Positions 1 through 9,931 of a stretch of 64,000 bases of DNA are shown in pieces. The notes beneath the pieces were generated by a model, which worked only from the letters and a program-made list of their open reading frames with translations, made no database searches and was not told where the DNA came from. Within the stretch, counting starts at the first letter, position 1, and every line of letters begins with the position of its first letter. This DNA comes from Isoetes taiwanensis (taxonomy: Eukaryota; Streptophyta; Lycopodiopsida; Isoetales; Isoetaceae). Position numbers and translations under genes: made by a program. Where the stretch lies: the NCBI GenBank assembly GCA_021234155.1, contig JAJEKV010000071.1, positions 5,268,483 through 5,332,482 on the forward strand, read 5' to 3'.

Positions 1-1261
1 ATTTGATGCTCCCAAAAAGACTACCTCACAAAAAGCTATTGGAAGGTGTTTAACAAAGGGTGTCACCGTACTCATCATAGCATCCACCATTTGATGCTCA
101 CAAAAAGCTACCCACGAAAAGCCTATGCAAAGTGTTTAACAAAGTGTCTATAAACTATTGGTGTAGCTTTGCCATGTCCCTTTCCCATGAGTTAAGACAA
201 TTATGACTTATCTAATAATAAATCCCAATGCCATGGCTCTATGCACACCACAGTCATTAGTAGACTGAGACTCTCTTTGCTAGTCTAGCTATGGGACATG
301 GCTAGTCTAGCTATAGGATATGGCAACACCATTCTCTCTATAAACTAAATTTTCCTTAGAGCTATTTGCAATCCAAGTACCGCCTTTTAAGAGGCATGCC
401 AATTTCAAGGAGCAAGACAAGAAGCATATATATTTACCTCTAAATGCAACCATCCTTTGAGAATTGGAAGGCGTGAAATGGACAAAGCAAGTTTGATGAA
501 TTAATTTCCATATAAATATTTCAAAAAATTATTGACAAGGGGACCATACAAGAGACCCAAAAAATTATGGATAGATATAAGACTATATTGTAGACCCAAA
601 TGATTACGGACAGATATATCAAACACGTGTAATTGTTAAGTGGGAAGTTTCACTTGCGCATACCAAAGATGCTAAGATAACCTAAAACTATACTATGCAT
701 CTCCATCTAAGACATGTCATATGAATGCCTCCATCTTCCAAAGCATAGGTGGATGGCTTCTATATCAAATCCACCTACTTTTTTCGAAGGCAATGGTGCA
801 AAATCTGGTTTCATTTTCTGAAGATTTAGTCAAGTTTGCTAGGAGAAATCATCACAACTGAATCATTTTCTTTTATTAAAATAGATGCACGAGCATTTAT
901 TTGAGAAAAATAACATCTAATTCACTTGGTAGCTGGAATTATAGGAACAATTTATGGGATCTTGTAACATTTTGCTTTCATGCAAAATGCAAAATGTCTA
1001 ATTAATACGGGCAATATCCTTTTTTCCATGTTTAATATTTTATGTATAGCTTTCGAGTTAGAACTGACTATACCTCTATGTTCTATGATTTATGGATACT
1101 CGAAATGGTATACAATGAAGGATAATATGTTTTGTAATCGACCATATAAACACATGAAATAGATAGGTCTTATGAAAGGGAACACAGAGATATCAAGGGC
1201 AAATACATAAATCTGTACATTAGTCTTTGCTGCTAGCCCCACAGGTCAAAGTACATGAGCT
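1..1261. other. No gene recognised, AT-rich intergenic DNA
   Basis: No reading frame here has recognisable coding character. The longest frame (980-1162) encodes an AT-driven hydrophobic peptide with no motif. Short direct repeats are present, for example the phrase TTTGATGCTC followed by a CAAAAAG-rich stretch near positions 3 and 92. This is most likely decayed repeat sequence upstream of the LINE end that starts near 1262. Confidence 0.6.
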
Positions 1262-1762
1262 CATTGCCCAAGTGGACAGGTGGCATTGGTATAATAGATT
1301 CCTTAATACAGAGTAAGGTCCTCAATACAAAATTCATTTGGAGGCTCCTGAATGGTGAGGATGTCTCTTTGATCTACACCTTCTCAAACAATCTCTGGGT
1401 CATTGTATCCCCCCAGGCAAAAAAGTAGTCAAACCAGTTCCTTCTTGGACACTATTTCACCCTCGAGCCTTTTCCAAATGTTTTTGTTTTCCTATGAGGA
1501 TTATTGGCAATGTACGATGCAGTCAGATATTTATTCTGGCCCCATTTTGGCTGTGTCCTTCTATCTATACCCTAATAAAATTCCATGGTGGTAGGTGTCA
1601 TTGTTGTCAGACCTCTCAGCTTCTCCACTTGTTGCATAGGTTCATCCTCTTACACAAAGGCAATGGGTTCTAACAGATATCGTCCTATCGATTCAAGCAT
1701 AGTATGAAGGTGACTGCCTCTTATCGTAGCCTGAGTTTCAAAAAAAAAAAAAAAAAAAAAAA
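1262..1762 (+). mobile_element. LINE (L1-type) 3' fragment with poly-A tail
   Basis: The frame beginning near 1261 reads PKWTGGIGIIDSLIQSK and then KFIWRLLNG. This matches the stretch after the reverse transcriptase in plant L1-type LINE ORF2 proteins (consensus roughly GGLGI...N.ALL.KW.WR). The frame decays downstream with stops. The segment ends in GAGTTTC followed by about 22 A at 1741-1762, which I read as the LINE poly-A tail. The RT core and everything upstream are missing, so this is a 5'-truncated, non-functional insertion. Seen: the peptide block and the A tract. Inferred: that they belong to one insertion. Confidence 0.6.
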
Positions 1763-1917
1763 TATTATACTCTCACGTTAGTATAAGTTTATATAAGGTA
1801 GCATAGAATTTGCCTTTTATAGTGGAGGTCGTTGTCATGGACAGAATTACCTTTGGGTTATCATGAGGATATTTACAAAGGCAAGCAGCTCCATATAGCA
1901 TCTATTTTTAGTTCCAG

Positions 1918-3400
1918 TGACACTATGACACATCACCAGGGTATAGGTAGACCCTTATGGATCACTAGGGGTTAATCTGGGTTAACTTGAAAGGGCTTTT
2001 ATTAGCTATGCTAAGTTATTAGTAAATTAAATAACCTAATTAGACTAATTAATCTCATTAATTAGTAATATTATCTAATTAGAAGAAGCCACCTGGCCCA
2101 AACCGATTGGCCAGGAGGAACTTGCTAACCTTGGGGTTCAAATTGGATCCCTACCTCCAATTCTGCCCCAAATCGATTTGGGAAGAGTTGGAGGAAGGAG
2201 GAGCTACTAGCCACTGCAATTAGACCAGAAGAATGGAGGCCTTTCGTGATAACGGTTCCAGCCAAGAGGCTGGTTAGTCCCTAGATAGCTTGTGCTTCAA
2301 CTAACCCTTGTATAAATAGATGGATGGTTAATTCTTCTATGATTACTGTTAAAATGATGATGGATACTTTGCTTATGGTTATGTTCTCTCTTTCTGTTTC
2401 TCATGTATGTGTCTGGGGTTAAGGGTGGGTAGAGACCTGAAAGCTTCCTAGAAGTAGATATGCCTCTAGCTAGAACCCTTAAGACCCAGTAATTGCGACC
2501 TGTGCACAAGATCCCACCTGGTTGCGCAAGCTATAATGTGATTGAGCACCAGACAACAGGTACCGTGGTGAAGCAGGGGTGGAGCCTTGCTGAGTGCAAC
2601 TACTGGAGCTCCTACAGTGTGTTAGGCTTATAGTCGGTCCTTGCGTTGGGGCCAGGTATGGGTCTGACACCTCCTGGGTCACAGAAAATATGCCTATATG
2701 GACGTCCTGGGCTCGATGGGTGTGCCGAGGCGGCCCATGGATTTTGGGGGGTTAAAGTCGGGTACGGATGCGTGTGCACTGAGGTGGCATGTATCCTCTA
2801 GCACACCCAGGAATCCATTGTGCCCGGGAAGGGGACGCCTCCCTAACCTGCCTCATTGGACCGTGACGATGTAACCCAGAGTAGTCTCATAGAGTGATTC
2901 CATGAGATTGCATCCCCGGAAGGTTACAATCACGCCATAGCATGTTTCATCCTATCCGACGGATGGAGTGGACTACCCTAGCCATTGTTCTATGCCATAC
3001 AATGCCACGTTATATCTCTGTCTGCTGTTATCTTGAGGCCTTGACCGCCAGTCGATCCCCTGGAGTCCGAGCCCGGGGTAGAGCCCTTATTCATGGTATA
3101 TTGTTTATGTATCTTGTACTTGAATTTGCTATTTATATGATGATGGATGGACCACCCTTTGTGGTGATATATTATTTGTGTATGTTTGCTATGTGTTAAC
3201 ATATACGTATGCTTCCGCTATATAGGACTCCCATAGAGGACGTGGGACGAATGATACCTCCGTGTTCCTCACCCGGACACTTGGCCATCCCAAGTGGTCC
3301 GAGTTAGACGAAGGGCCTTTCCATGGTGATGTAGTTGCCACGGGAGGGGGATTCCCTGTATCTGTACGATGGGAGCATCGTATAGATTTTGGGAGCGTCA
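1918..3400 (+). mobile_element. 5' LTR of a Ty3/gypsy retrotransposon
   Basis: The right edge is set by the primer-binding site that begins 3 bases later and by a second copy of the last 480 or so bases at 8409-8910. The left edge is inferred from matching inverted ends: TGACACT at 1918 against AGCGTCA at 3394-3400, giving an LTR of about 1.48 kb with the usual TG...CA ends. It contains a TATA box at 2311 and a T-rich stretch with possible polyadenylation signals near 3090-3140. No conserved ORF is present. The 5 bases before it (TCCAG) do not match the 5 bases after the 3' LTR (CACTC), so the two LTRs may not come from one intact insertion. Confidence 0.7.
2311..2318 (+). promoter_or_regulatory. 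Probable LTR TATA box
   Basis: The sequence TATAAATA lies about 390 bases into the predicted LTR, preceded by CCCTTG. Its position inside a 1.48-kb LTR fits a U3 promoter driving the retroelement transcript. Transcription is not shown. Confidence 0.4.
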
Positions 3401-3403
3401 TAG

Positions 3404-3415
3404 TGGTATCAGAGC
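3404..3415 (+). other. Primer-binding site (initiator Met tRNA type)
   Basis: TGGTATCAGAGC is the classic plant retrotransposon primer-binding site, complementary to the 3' end of initiator methionine tRNA. It starts 3 bases after the LTR terminal CA at 3399-3400, the normal spacing for Ty3/gypsy and Ty1/copia elements. It orients this element on the + strand. Confidence 0.9.
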
Positions 3416-4340
3416 ATGATTTTGGTAGACCAAATCATTGCGCTAGCCATAGTTTAACTCGTTAGGTTACTTAGTTATAGGGAATCTTGACTTAGGTTAA
3501 ACTACCCCAATTCCATAGCTAATATGTGTGTTGGCCTAGTTATGAGAGGATTAAATTAGTTAGGTATGAAGGTGTAAGTTATTATAGTTAAGCATGTTAA
3601 GTTCTTAGAGGAAAGGAGGTCTTTTATTTCCAAGGGCCATAACATTTTCTAGGTAACTCGGATGGATGCGATTTGTGCATCAACGTATTGGGAATGGCTC
3701 AATTGACTAAGGAGCATAGGTAGCTGGCATCAAAACGACCTCAAATGGCCTCAGGCTCAAAAGGGGCGTGATCAGCAAAACATCGACTCAGAACTTGAAA
3801 AGAAACACGTATTTTTTCCATCACGCCACCGTATAAAAACGTGTGTAAAAAAATGCAAGTACCATCGCCGTATAGAAAATTTATTTAAAAAAAATAATTG
3901 AAAAAAAAAATTGAACTTTAAAAAAAGTGACGTTTATTTTCTTCGTTCCCATCTCGTCTGTTTGTGTTCGTCGCCTCGCCCGTCTGCCATAGCCGCCAGA
4001 GAAGAGCTTGCTTCCCCATAACCTCGTGCTTGGCCGCCGCCACTGCCGCCATAATGACACCCCCTTTTGAACCTTCTCCTACCAATGAACATGGCTCATA
4101 CCTGCGGTTTTGTGTATTACTGTAACCTCAGCGTCCACCAGGTCTTTGCCGAGCTTGGAGAGCAGCTTGCCGACGACTCAGAAAGGTCGACCTCCTTCTC
4201 AATGAGTTCAGCAGTTCGCCACCAGACATAGGGTGCCCTACCCTATCTTTCACTTGTTGGAGTGTTTCCTTCTAAAGTTGAATGCCTTGAGGGAGCCATA
4301 CACTTTGGTGGAACAACCCGACTAGATCTTGATGCTGGTC
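3416..4340. other. Retroelement leader and upstream region of the methyltransferase-like gene
   Basis: Between the primer-binding site and the first coding block there is no gag ORF. From 3790 to 3930 the sequence turns A-rich. From about 3940 to 4060 it becomes a C/T-rich, GCC-repeat-containing stretch that looks like a 5' untranslated leader and ends in GCCATAATG (ATG at 4054). The 4054 frame closes after 23 codons, so either it is not the true start or the frame is broken. No TIR or other boundary marking an insertion edge was found here. Confidence 0.3.
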
Positions 4341-6948
4341 AAGTTTTACCCTCCTTCATGTGTGGAGGTTGCCGAAGATGAGGCCATCCGGGCAGAGGCC
4401 GAAAGGATCATGGGACTAGCCTGGGGTGATGATGCGCGGGAAATAAAGAGGGGAGATCCGAAGGCCTAGGGTAGGGAGTATACCTACCTGGGAGATGGCC
4501 AAGCCAAAATTGCTGGGGACCCATTTAACATCCCCCCTATCAATTTGACGATGCGTCTCAGAGTTTATTTGGGGCGACATACCTGACCATCTTACTCTGG
4601 ACATCATGATAGCCATCCAGCTGGATATGCAGGCTAGGCCGGATAGATATAAGGCTGAGTTTTTGAGAAGACTCACCACCCGTTGCCTCGCTGAGGTGGA
4701 AGAGTGTATGGCAACTGCTCACGCTGCACAACAAGAGCTTGAACGGGCGGTGCAACAACGAGCAGAGGAGCTTGCCAAGCAAAATGAAGATCAGCAGCAG
4801 ATCCAGCAAAATGAAGAGCAGAATACACAGCAGTGCCAACCAGACTAAAACCCTTGTTTTTAAACGGAGGCGGAAGTACACGGCAGGAAAGTCTAAAAGT
4901 GCCTATAAGGAGAAGCTGAAGACCGTGGGCGGTATTGGAAAGGACGCGAGTTATGGCCGCCGGCAGGACCGCGTTAATGCCGCTCGGCCTTGGCCCACAT
5001 TGCGGCGAAGACTATCTTCAAAGAACCTTTCACTGACAAGATCACCCACCTGAGGCACCAGTACGCACTTTGTGGCAAGCCTGGTCCATCGGGTCGTGGG
5101 CAGACGCGATCGGAACCTTATAAGGTATGTATGATATTTACATCAAATGGCACTGCGGCACCATTTCAAGTACTGTTGGTTGTTTTGGTTTGTGTCTTTA
5201 AATCAAATGGTGCAGTGGCGCCTTTTCATATCAAATGGCGCCGCAGTGCCATTTCACGTGCAGTAGTCTTGACTATAGGTTAGGATTCTGCCATTTCCCT
5301 TCAAATGACGATGTGGCACCATTTGTGGTTTCGTCGGCTTCAGTACATAATGAGTTTTAAATTTTACCTTTGAAATGGCGCTATGGCACCTGGCTCTAGC
5401 AGAAGTTACCATGCGTTGTAAGCAGCCCAAAGACTTCAACTGGTGGGTCTTCATGTCAAAGGATATCTTTCAACTGTGGGACCAATGGAAAACTGACAAG
5501 CTCAAGGACAACAAAGGGCAGCTTATAGTCTGTACCTGGGCCAAGGATAGTGACTACTTCAGTCAGACTTATCTGCGGTGCCTCAGAGGCATGCATTATG
5601 AGGATTGTAGGGTCTTATTCCAGGAGGTGCTTGATGAGAAGGTATACGCTAAGGTTTCCACTGATTACACAGGTGAGCAGAGGGCTAGAACTCTCAAGAC
5701 ATTAATGTTCTTGAAGAAGGAAATTTTTGAGTATGTCAAGGAAAACTTCCCAAGACAGTTCACCTCCTATGAAGACTTCTGTTCCACTGTGCCAGGCTTT
5801 GACGATGACAGCTTAAAAGCCATAGGAACACTGCATAACAAATGGGTCAACGATGGCATTTCCAAGGAGGGAATTTTTGGAAACATACCTCCAGCCTTGG
5901 CAAGTATCATAAGAAATAAGTTATGCAGAGGGATGATACTGAAGACTTCCGCTACGAGGTTGAGCTCACTGATAGCAGAAGGTAGATCACATGCACTCCT
6001 GTGCCAGCCTCTTTGATTGTTCTGGATACAGGGAGTCTAACTCCAATGTGGGACCAATCGACATTGTCCAAGTTCTTTGACACTGCCGTCAAGAACACGA
6101 CTGCTGAATCTTTTTGGACAGTTTGCTTCACACGTCCAGAACACGATTTTGTTGTCTCCTCAATGTTGAATAACCTGGACTCTAGATCCAGAGTTTATAT
6201 TGGCATGTCCGAGGATGGGGACAAGAATCCGGCACCAACAAAGGTGCTGGAACCGCATGCATTTGTCTATGCCACCAAGATCTAGTCTTCTGCTTTGACT
6301 GTTGTCGAAGAGATTGACCTCAAGTTTTCCTATGTCGATCACCCACAACATCTTCCACCAGTTTCTACTCATACTAAAGAAGAGGCAGATAGAGAGAGTG
6401 AGGCCATGATTGAAAAACTCTTTCGCAGCAGATTCAGGTACACTTGGCAAGGCTTATCCGGAGAAATCATAATGAGAAGTCAGCTGGGTCCTGCAACCTG
6501 TTCCTACCTCGTGCATAAGCTGGTACAGCCAGGTACAGGAGTGTTCGACTATTTCTCTTGTGGTGCTTTTGGCAGAGCTGGGTTGATTCATAAAAGGTTT
6601 TGCATCGTGTTCGAACTTGATCAGGTCAAACAACAGTGCCTGAAGAGGATTCTTGGTAGGCTAGACCGCATGCTCAATCCTATCCTGGCTGCAATCCTTG
6701 TATCCCAGCATGAAGGTGTTATTGAAGGTGGAGTTGAGGAACATGCAGAAACAAGCCAAGCACCTAAATCACCTGAGATTGCTTATGTTGACTACGAGGC
6801 TATTAAAGAAGCTAAGTTTGACCTTGACAATCTCGATGAAGCTGACTTCACTACCCATGCATTTGATTTTGATCCCATCAACGGTGCTGGGCCATCTAAT
6901 CCTATTGCTAGCACTGAGGAGTCTGATACAGCGGAGAAAAACTTGTAA
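4341..6948 (+). pseudogene. Beta-class DNA N4/N6 methyltransferase-like gene with one intron (damaged)
   Basis: This is a chain of coding blocks with frame slips between them. 4341-4580 is acidic (FYPPSCVEVAEDEAIRAE). 4606-4848 is a Gln-rich coiled coil. 4850-5000 is a Lys/Arg-rich NLS-like block (FKRRRKYTAGKSKSAYKEK). 4990-5122 ends at a donor AAG|GTATGT. 5401-6948 follows an acceptor CTAGCAG. The last block reads through one frameshift near 5925 and two in-frame TAG codons (about 5985 and 6285). Near 6020 lies VLDTGSLTPMWD, resembling motif IV (DPPYG...WD). Near 6545 lies VFDYFSCGAFGRAG followed by FELDQ, resembling motif I (DPFxGSGTT...GxExD). The order IV before I is that of beta-class DNA methyltransferases. 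The motif IV PP pair is not intact here, so catalysis is doubtful. An acidic tail ends at 6948. It lies inside a gypsy element; capture by or insertion into that element is inferred. Confidence 0.5.
5145..5394. repeat. Five near-palindromic 22-bp repeats in the intron
   Basis: Copies start at 5145, 5205, 5233, 5303 and 5373. Each begins AAATG(G/A) and most end (G/A)CCATTT or a close variant, with a GC-rich core of the form CGCCGCAGTG or its reverse complement. Each is therefore close to its own reverse complement. Copies 1 and 3 are near-exact reverse complements of each other. Four of them lie wholly within the predicted intron 5123-5400; the last sits at its 3' edge. Related ATGGCGCCA cores occur at 7106-7160 downstream of the gene and at 27485. 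Confidence 0.7.
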
Positions 6949-7254
6949 ATTATGTGTACCTCAAATGTAAAAATAATATTTTTTGTATATAAGTTTATCG
7001 AGCTCATATATTGCTCGTGTCTCTAAGTGTCGATGGATATACAAATCTTCCTTGTTAAAAAATTAATCTTGTTCTTAGCTATAATTTTTGCACTGCCATG
7101 TTTATGATGGCGCCAGATAATGGCACTTCACATGCACGAATACACATAATGGCGCCATAATTGCTCAAAAATTGGTTATGAAATAGACTAGAAAAAAATT
7201 CCGTCCCTAATTGGAAGCACAAAATTTCTCATTTTAATGAAATTGTGCTTTTAA
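6949..7254. other. Spacer after the methyltransferase-like gene
   Basis: AT-rich sequence with no coding frame. It holds two ATGGCGCCA palindromes (7106-7114 and 7149-7158) that echo the intronic repeats upstream. A TATATAAG stretch near 6985 probably belongs to the 3' end of the gene. No TIR or LTR edge is visible. Confidence 0.3.
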
Positions 7255-8408
7255 GGACTTCGTTAAGCTTGCAGCGCCTCTTACGGACCTTACAAAACAT
7301 GAGAAGGTTAGGGATTGGATGGCACACTGGAAGGAGAAGATCCATGCCAGATTTCAGTCATTAAAAGATGCCCTGACAACCGCTCCAGTTCTTACCTTGC
7401 CAGATCCTTAGAAGGATAAGTTGGGTTGCCACTAACGCCGGTAAGATTGCTACAGGTGGAGTGTTAATGCAAGAAGGTAGGGTAATTGCCTATGATTCTA
7501 GAAAAATGAATGATGCGAGCAGCGATACCCCACGTATACCAGGAATTACTTGCCGTGGTGCATGCCTTGCGTATATGGAGACATTATTTGCTCGGGAGAC
7601 GATTCCAGTTGGATACGGATCAACAAAGTCTCCAATACATTTTCACACAACCCCACCTCAATCTTAGACAGTGACGATGGATAGAATTTCTAAAGGACTA
7701 TGATTTTGAAGTACTCTATAAGTCGGGCAAGTATAATGTTGTTGCTGATGCACTTTCCAGGCACCAGTTGGTCACCCGAATGCATTGTAATGCGATCTCC
7801 ACTCTCCCCAATGAGTTTGGTAAGTAGATACATCAGACTCTTCCAACTTATCCTAAATTTCAGAAAATATGGCAAAGCCTATCCAGGGAAGCCAGAACAG
7901 ATAAGGAGAGGGAAGCTTTCCGCTATTATAAAAAAGAATGTAGCCTTCTTTATTACAAGGATAAGTTATGTGTTCCCGAGACATCAGGAGTTCACAAGCT
8001 CATTCTCCACGACACACATAACAGTCCTATAGCGGGGCATGCGGGATTTATGAAGACATATTTTAAGATCCACTCCAGCTATTTTTGGCCAAGATGAAGA
8101 AGCACATTGCCCCCTACATTAAGCAATGTCAGGTATGTCAGCAAACAAAGGCGGAACAGTTATGCATCCCAGGAGAATTGCAACCCTTAAATGTTCTTAA
8201 TGCAAAGTGGGAAGTTATTACCATGGATTTTATCGTGGGGCTTCCGTGCAGCCTAAGGGGCTTTGATGCATTAATGGTTGTGGTCGACAAGCTTTCCAAA
8301 ATGGCGCACTTTTTGCCATGTCAGACCAGAACACTGCATTAGATACCGCCTTGTTGTTCACAAAGGAGGTATTCCACCTCCATGGGATGCCCCGTACCAT
8401 TATATCGG
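7255..8408 (+). pseudogene. Ty3/gypsy pol fragment: RT end, RNase H, integrase
   Basis: The frame from 7257 reads DFVKLAAPLTDLTKHEK, the connection after the reverse transcriptase of Ty3/gypsy elements. It continues with an RNase H block (ATNAGKIATGGVLMQEGRVI near 7430-7500) and its end (EVLYKSGKYNVVADALSRHQ near 7710-7770). The integrase zinc-binding region follows near 8030-8150 (GHAGF...CQVCQQTKAE). The integrase core starts with KWEVITMDFIVGLP, and the frame stops at MPRTIISDGR, just after the second catalytic Asp, where LTR sequence begins abruptly. Frameshifts occur in the RNase H part, and gag, protease and most of the RT are missing. The motif style is that of chromovirus-like gypsy elements. 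It is non-functional. Confidence 0.85.
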
Positions 8409-8910
8409 ACGGAAGGCTACAATCACGCCATAGCATGTTTCAGCCTATCTGCAAAGTGTGCACAAGAGGGGCAGATTAATGGACTACCCTAGCCATTGTT
8501 CTAAGCCAGCCAACGCCATGTCATATCTCTGCCTGCTGTTATCTTGAGGCCTTGACTGTCAGTCGATCCCCTGGAGTCTGAGCCCCGGTAGAGCCCTTAT
8601 TCATGGTATATTGTTTATGTATCTTGTACTTGTATTTGCTATTTATATGGTGATGGATGAGACACCCTTCATGATGGTATATTACTTGTGTATGATTGCT
8701 ATATGCTAACATGTATGTACGCTTCCGCTGTATAGGACTCCCGTAGAGGACGTGGGACGATTGACACCTCTGTGTTCTTCACCCGGACACTTAGCCATCC
8801 AAAGTAGTCTGAGTTAGACGGAGGGCCTTTCCATAGTGATGGAGTTGCCACGGGAGGGGAATTCCCCTTATTTATACGATGGAAGCATCGTATAGATTCT
8901 GGGAGCGTCA
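8409..8910 (+). mobile_element. Truncated 3' LTR fused to integrase
   Basis: Aligns with 2917-3400 of the 5' LTR (shared CGGAAGG-TACAATCACGCC at the left edge and GGGAGCGTCA at the right end). The first 1 kb of the LTR is missing, and integrase codons run straight into LTR sequence. A deletion or recombination removed the end of pol, the polypurine tract and the LTR 5' part. Small differences from the 5' LTR, including a 10-20-base indel near 8450-8480, show that the copies have diverged. Confidence 0.8.
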
Positions 8911-9611
8911 CACTCCCATTGCCAAATGGTTGGAATTGCAGATCCCAAAACCCATGTAGGCTCGTACATGGCGCTGGTTTTGGGATAAGTTGTTCTATCC
9001 TAAAGTTTTTATACTTTAGATCTCTATAGTATGCTGACTTTGCCTCTTAGATGTTGAAACACTTGTGCAATATCATTTTACTTATCCAGAAGTTCAACCA
9101 GCATGGTCCTAGCTACAGGTTTATTTAACAGTAGACTGAATAGCTAATGCATCCTCTTGGCATTCTACCCAAATGCATGGGCTTGAGCTAGGCAGAAGGC
9201 ACTTCATCTTGGGTTTGGTTGGCTCCTGTGGCAGCAACATAGGCTCCACATTTTTCAAAGCTTTTACTCATTTCCTCATGGTGTTATTGCTCTAGTCCAG
9301 ACTAAGTTCTTCGTTCCTTGAGCATGAAGTGAGAGACCGTATTTGGGTTTAGTATCTTCAAATTAATTCTTCATTGGTCTCCGATACTGGAATAATTACC
9401 TAGCACTTCAGGCTCATGTCTCGGGAATATTTTCCTGTGCTTACACAACTAGATGAGATATGTACTTTTGATTAAACCTTTTTTCAACCTTCTGGGAGAG
9501 GGGGGGGGGAGGGAAAGGGGAAAAGGGCATTTGCACACGCTTGGGCAAAGGGTTGAGTGGAAAATTATGTTGACAAGTATTGAATTGGAAGAGAAAGAGG
9601 TAAATGAAAGA
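8911..9611. other. No gene recognised
   Basis: No coding frame, terminal repeat or RNA signature seen. A run of about nine G near 9500 marks a low-complexity stretch (GAGAGGGGGGGGGAGGG). Confidence 0.5.
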
Positions 9612-9840
9612 AGAGAATAGAATAGAATAGAATAGATTTTTTAACGTCCTTGAAGACCCATACAATAGCACAATCATTACTACTAGGATTATAAAACCCC
9701 TACATCGAAAGGTTTCAAGGGAAAAACCTTTGCAGTAATGATGATATTGGACAAGCAAGAAGAAAATATAAGTAGATGATGATGACTACTAAGAGCTCAA
9801 TAATTGAAGACGCTCATCCATAACCTCAAGTATGTATAAT
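9612..9840 (-). mobile_element. LINE 3' end with (TATTC)n tail, copy A
   Basis: On the minus strand the piece starts in a C-terminal peptide EVMDERLQLLSS, then a stop. Next comes a conserved 3' UTR with a hairpin (AAAGGTTTTT...GAAACCTTT), then ACGTTAAAAAA, and it ends in TCTATTCTATTC repeats (9612-9637 on the + strand). The same order occurs at 32.5-33.2, 37.5-38.9 and 47.26-47.49 kb, so this is a severely 5'-truncated copy of one LINE family. It lies just beyond the 3' end of the gypsy pol, on the same strand. Confidence 0.8.
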
Positions 9841-9931
9841 GCCAAGTCACACAGATGGGGCTCTGAGAAGTTGTGGAAGCATGGAATGGAATGTCAAAGT
9901 CAAGCCACGTAATTCTATTCACAAATTCAAT

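Noticed and set aside
5375-5400. ATG at 5375 as start of the methyltransferase-like protein
   Set aside because: It lies inside the predicted intron, before a good acceptor at 5395-5400, and within a near-palindromic repeat; upstream exons carry better coding blocks.
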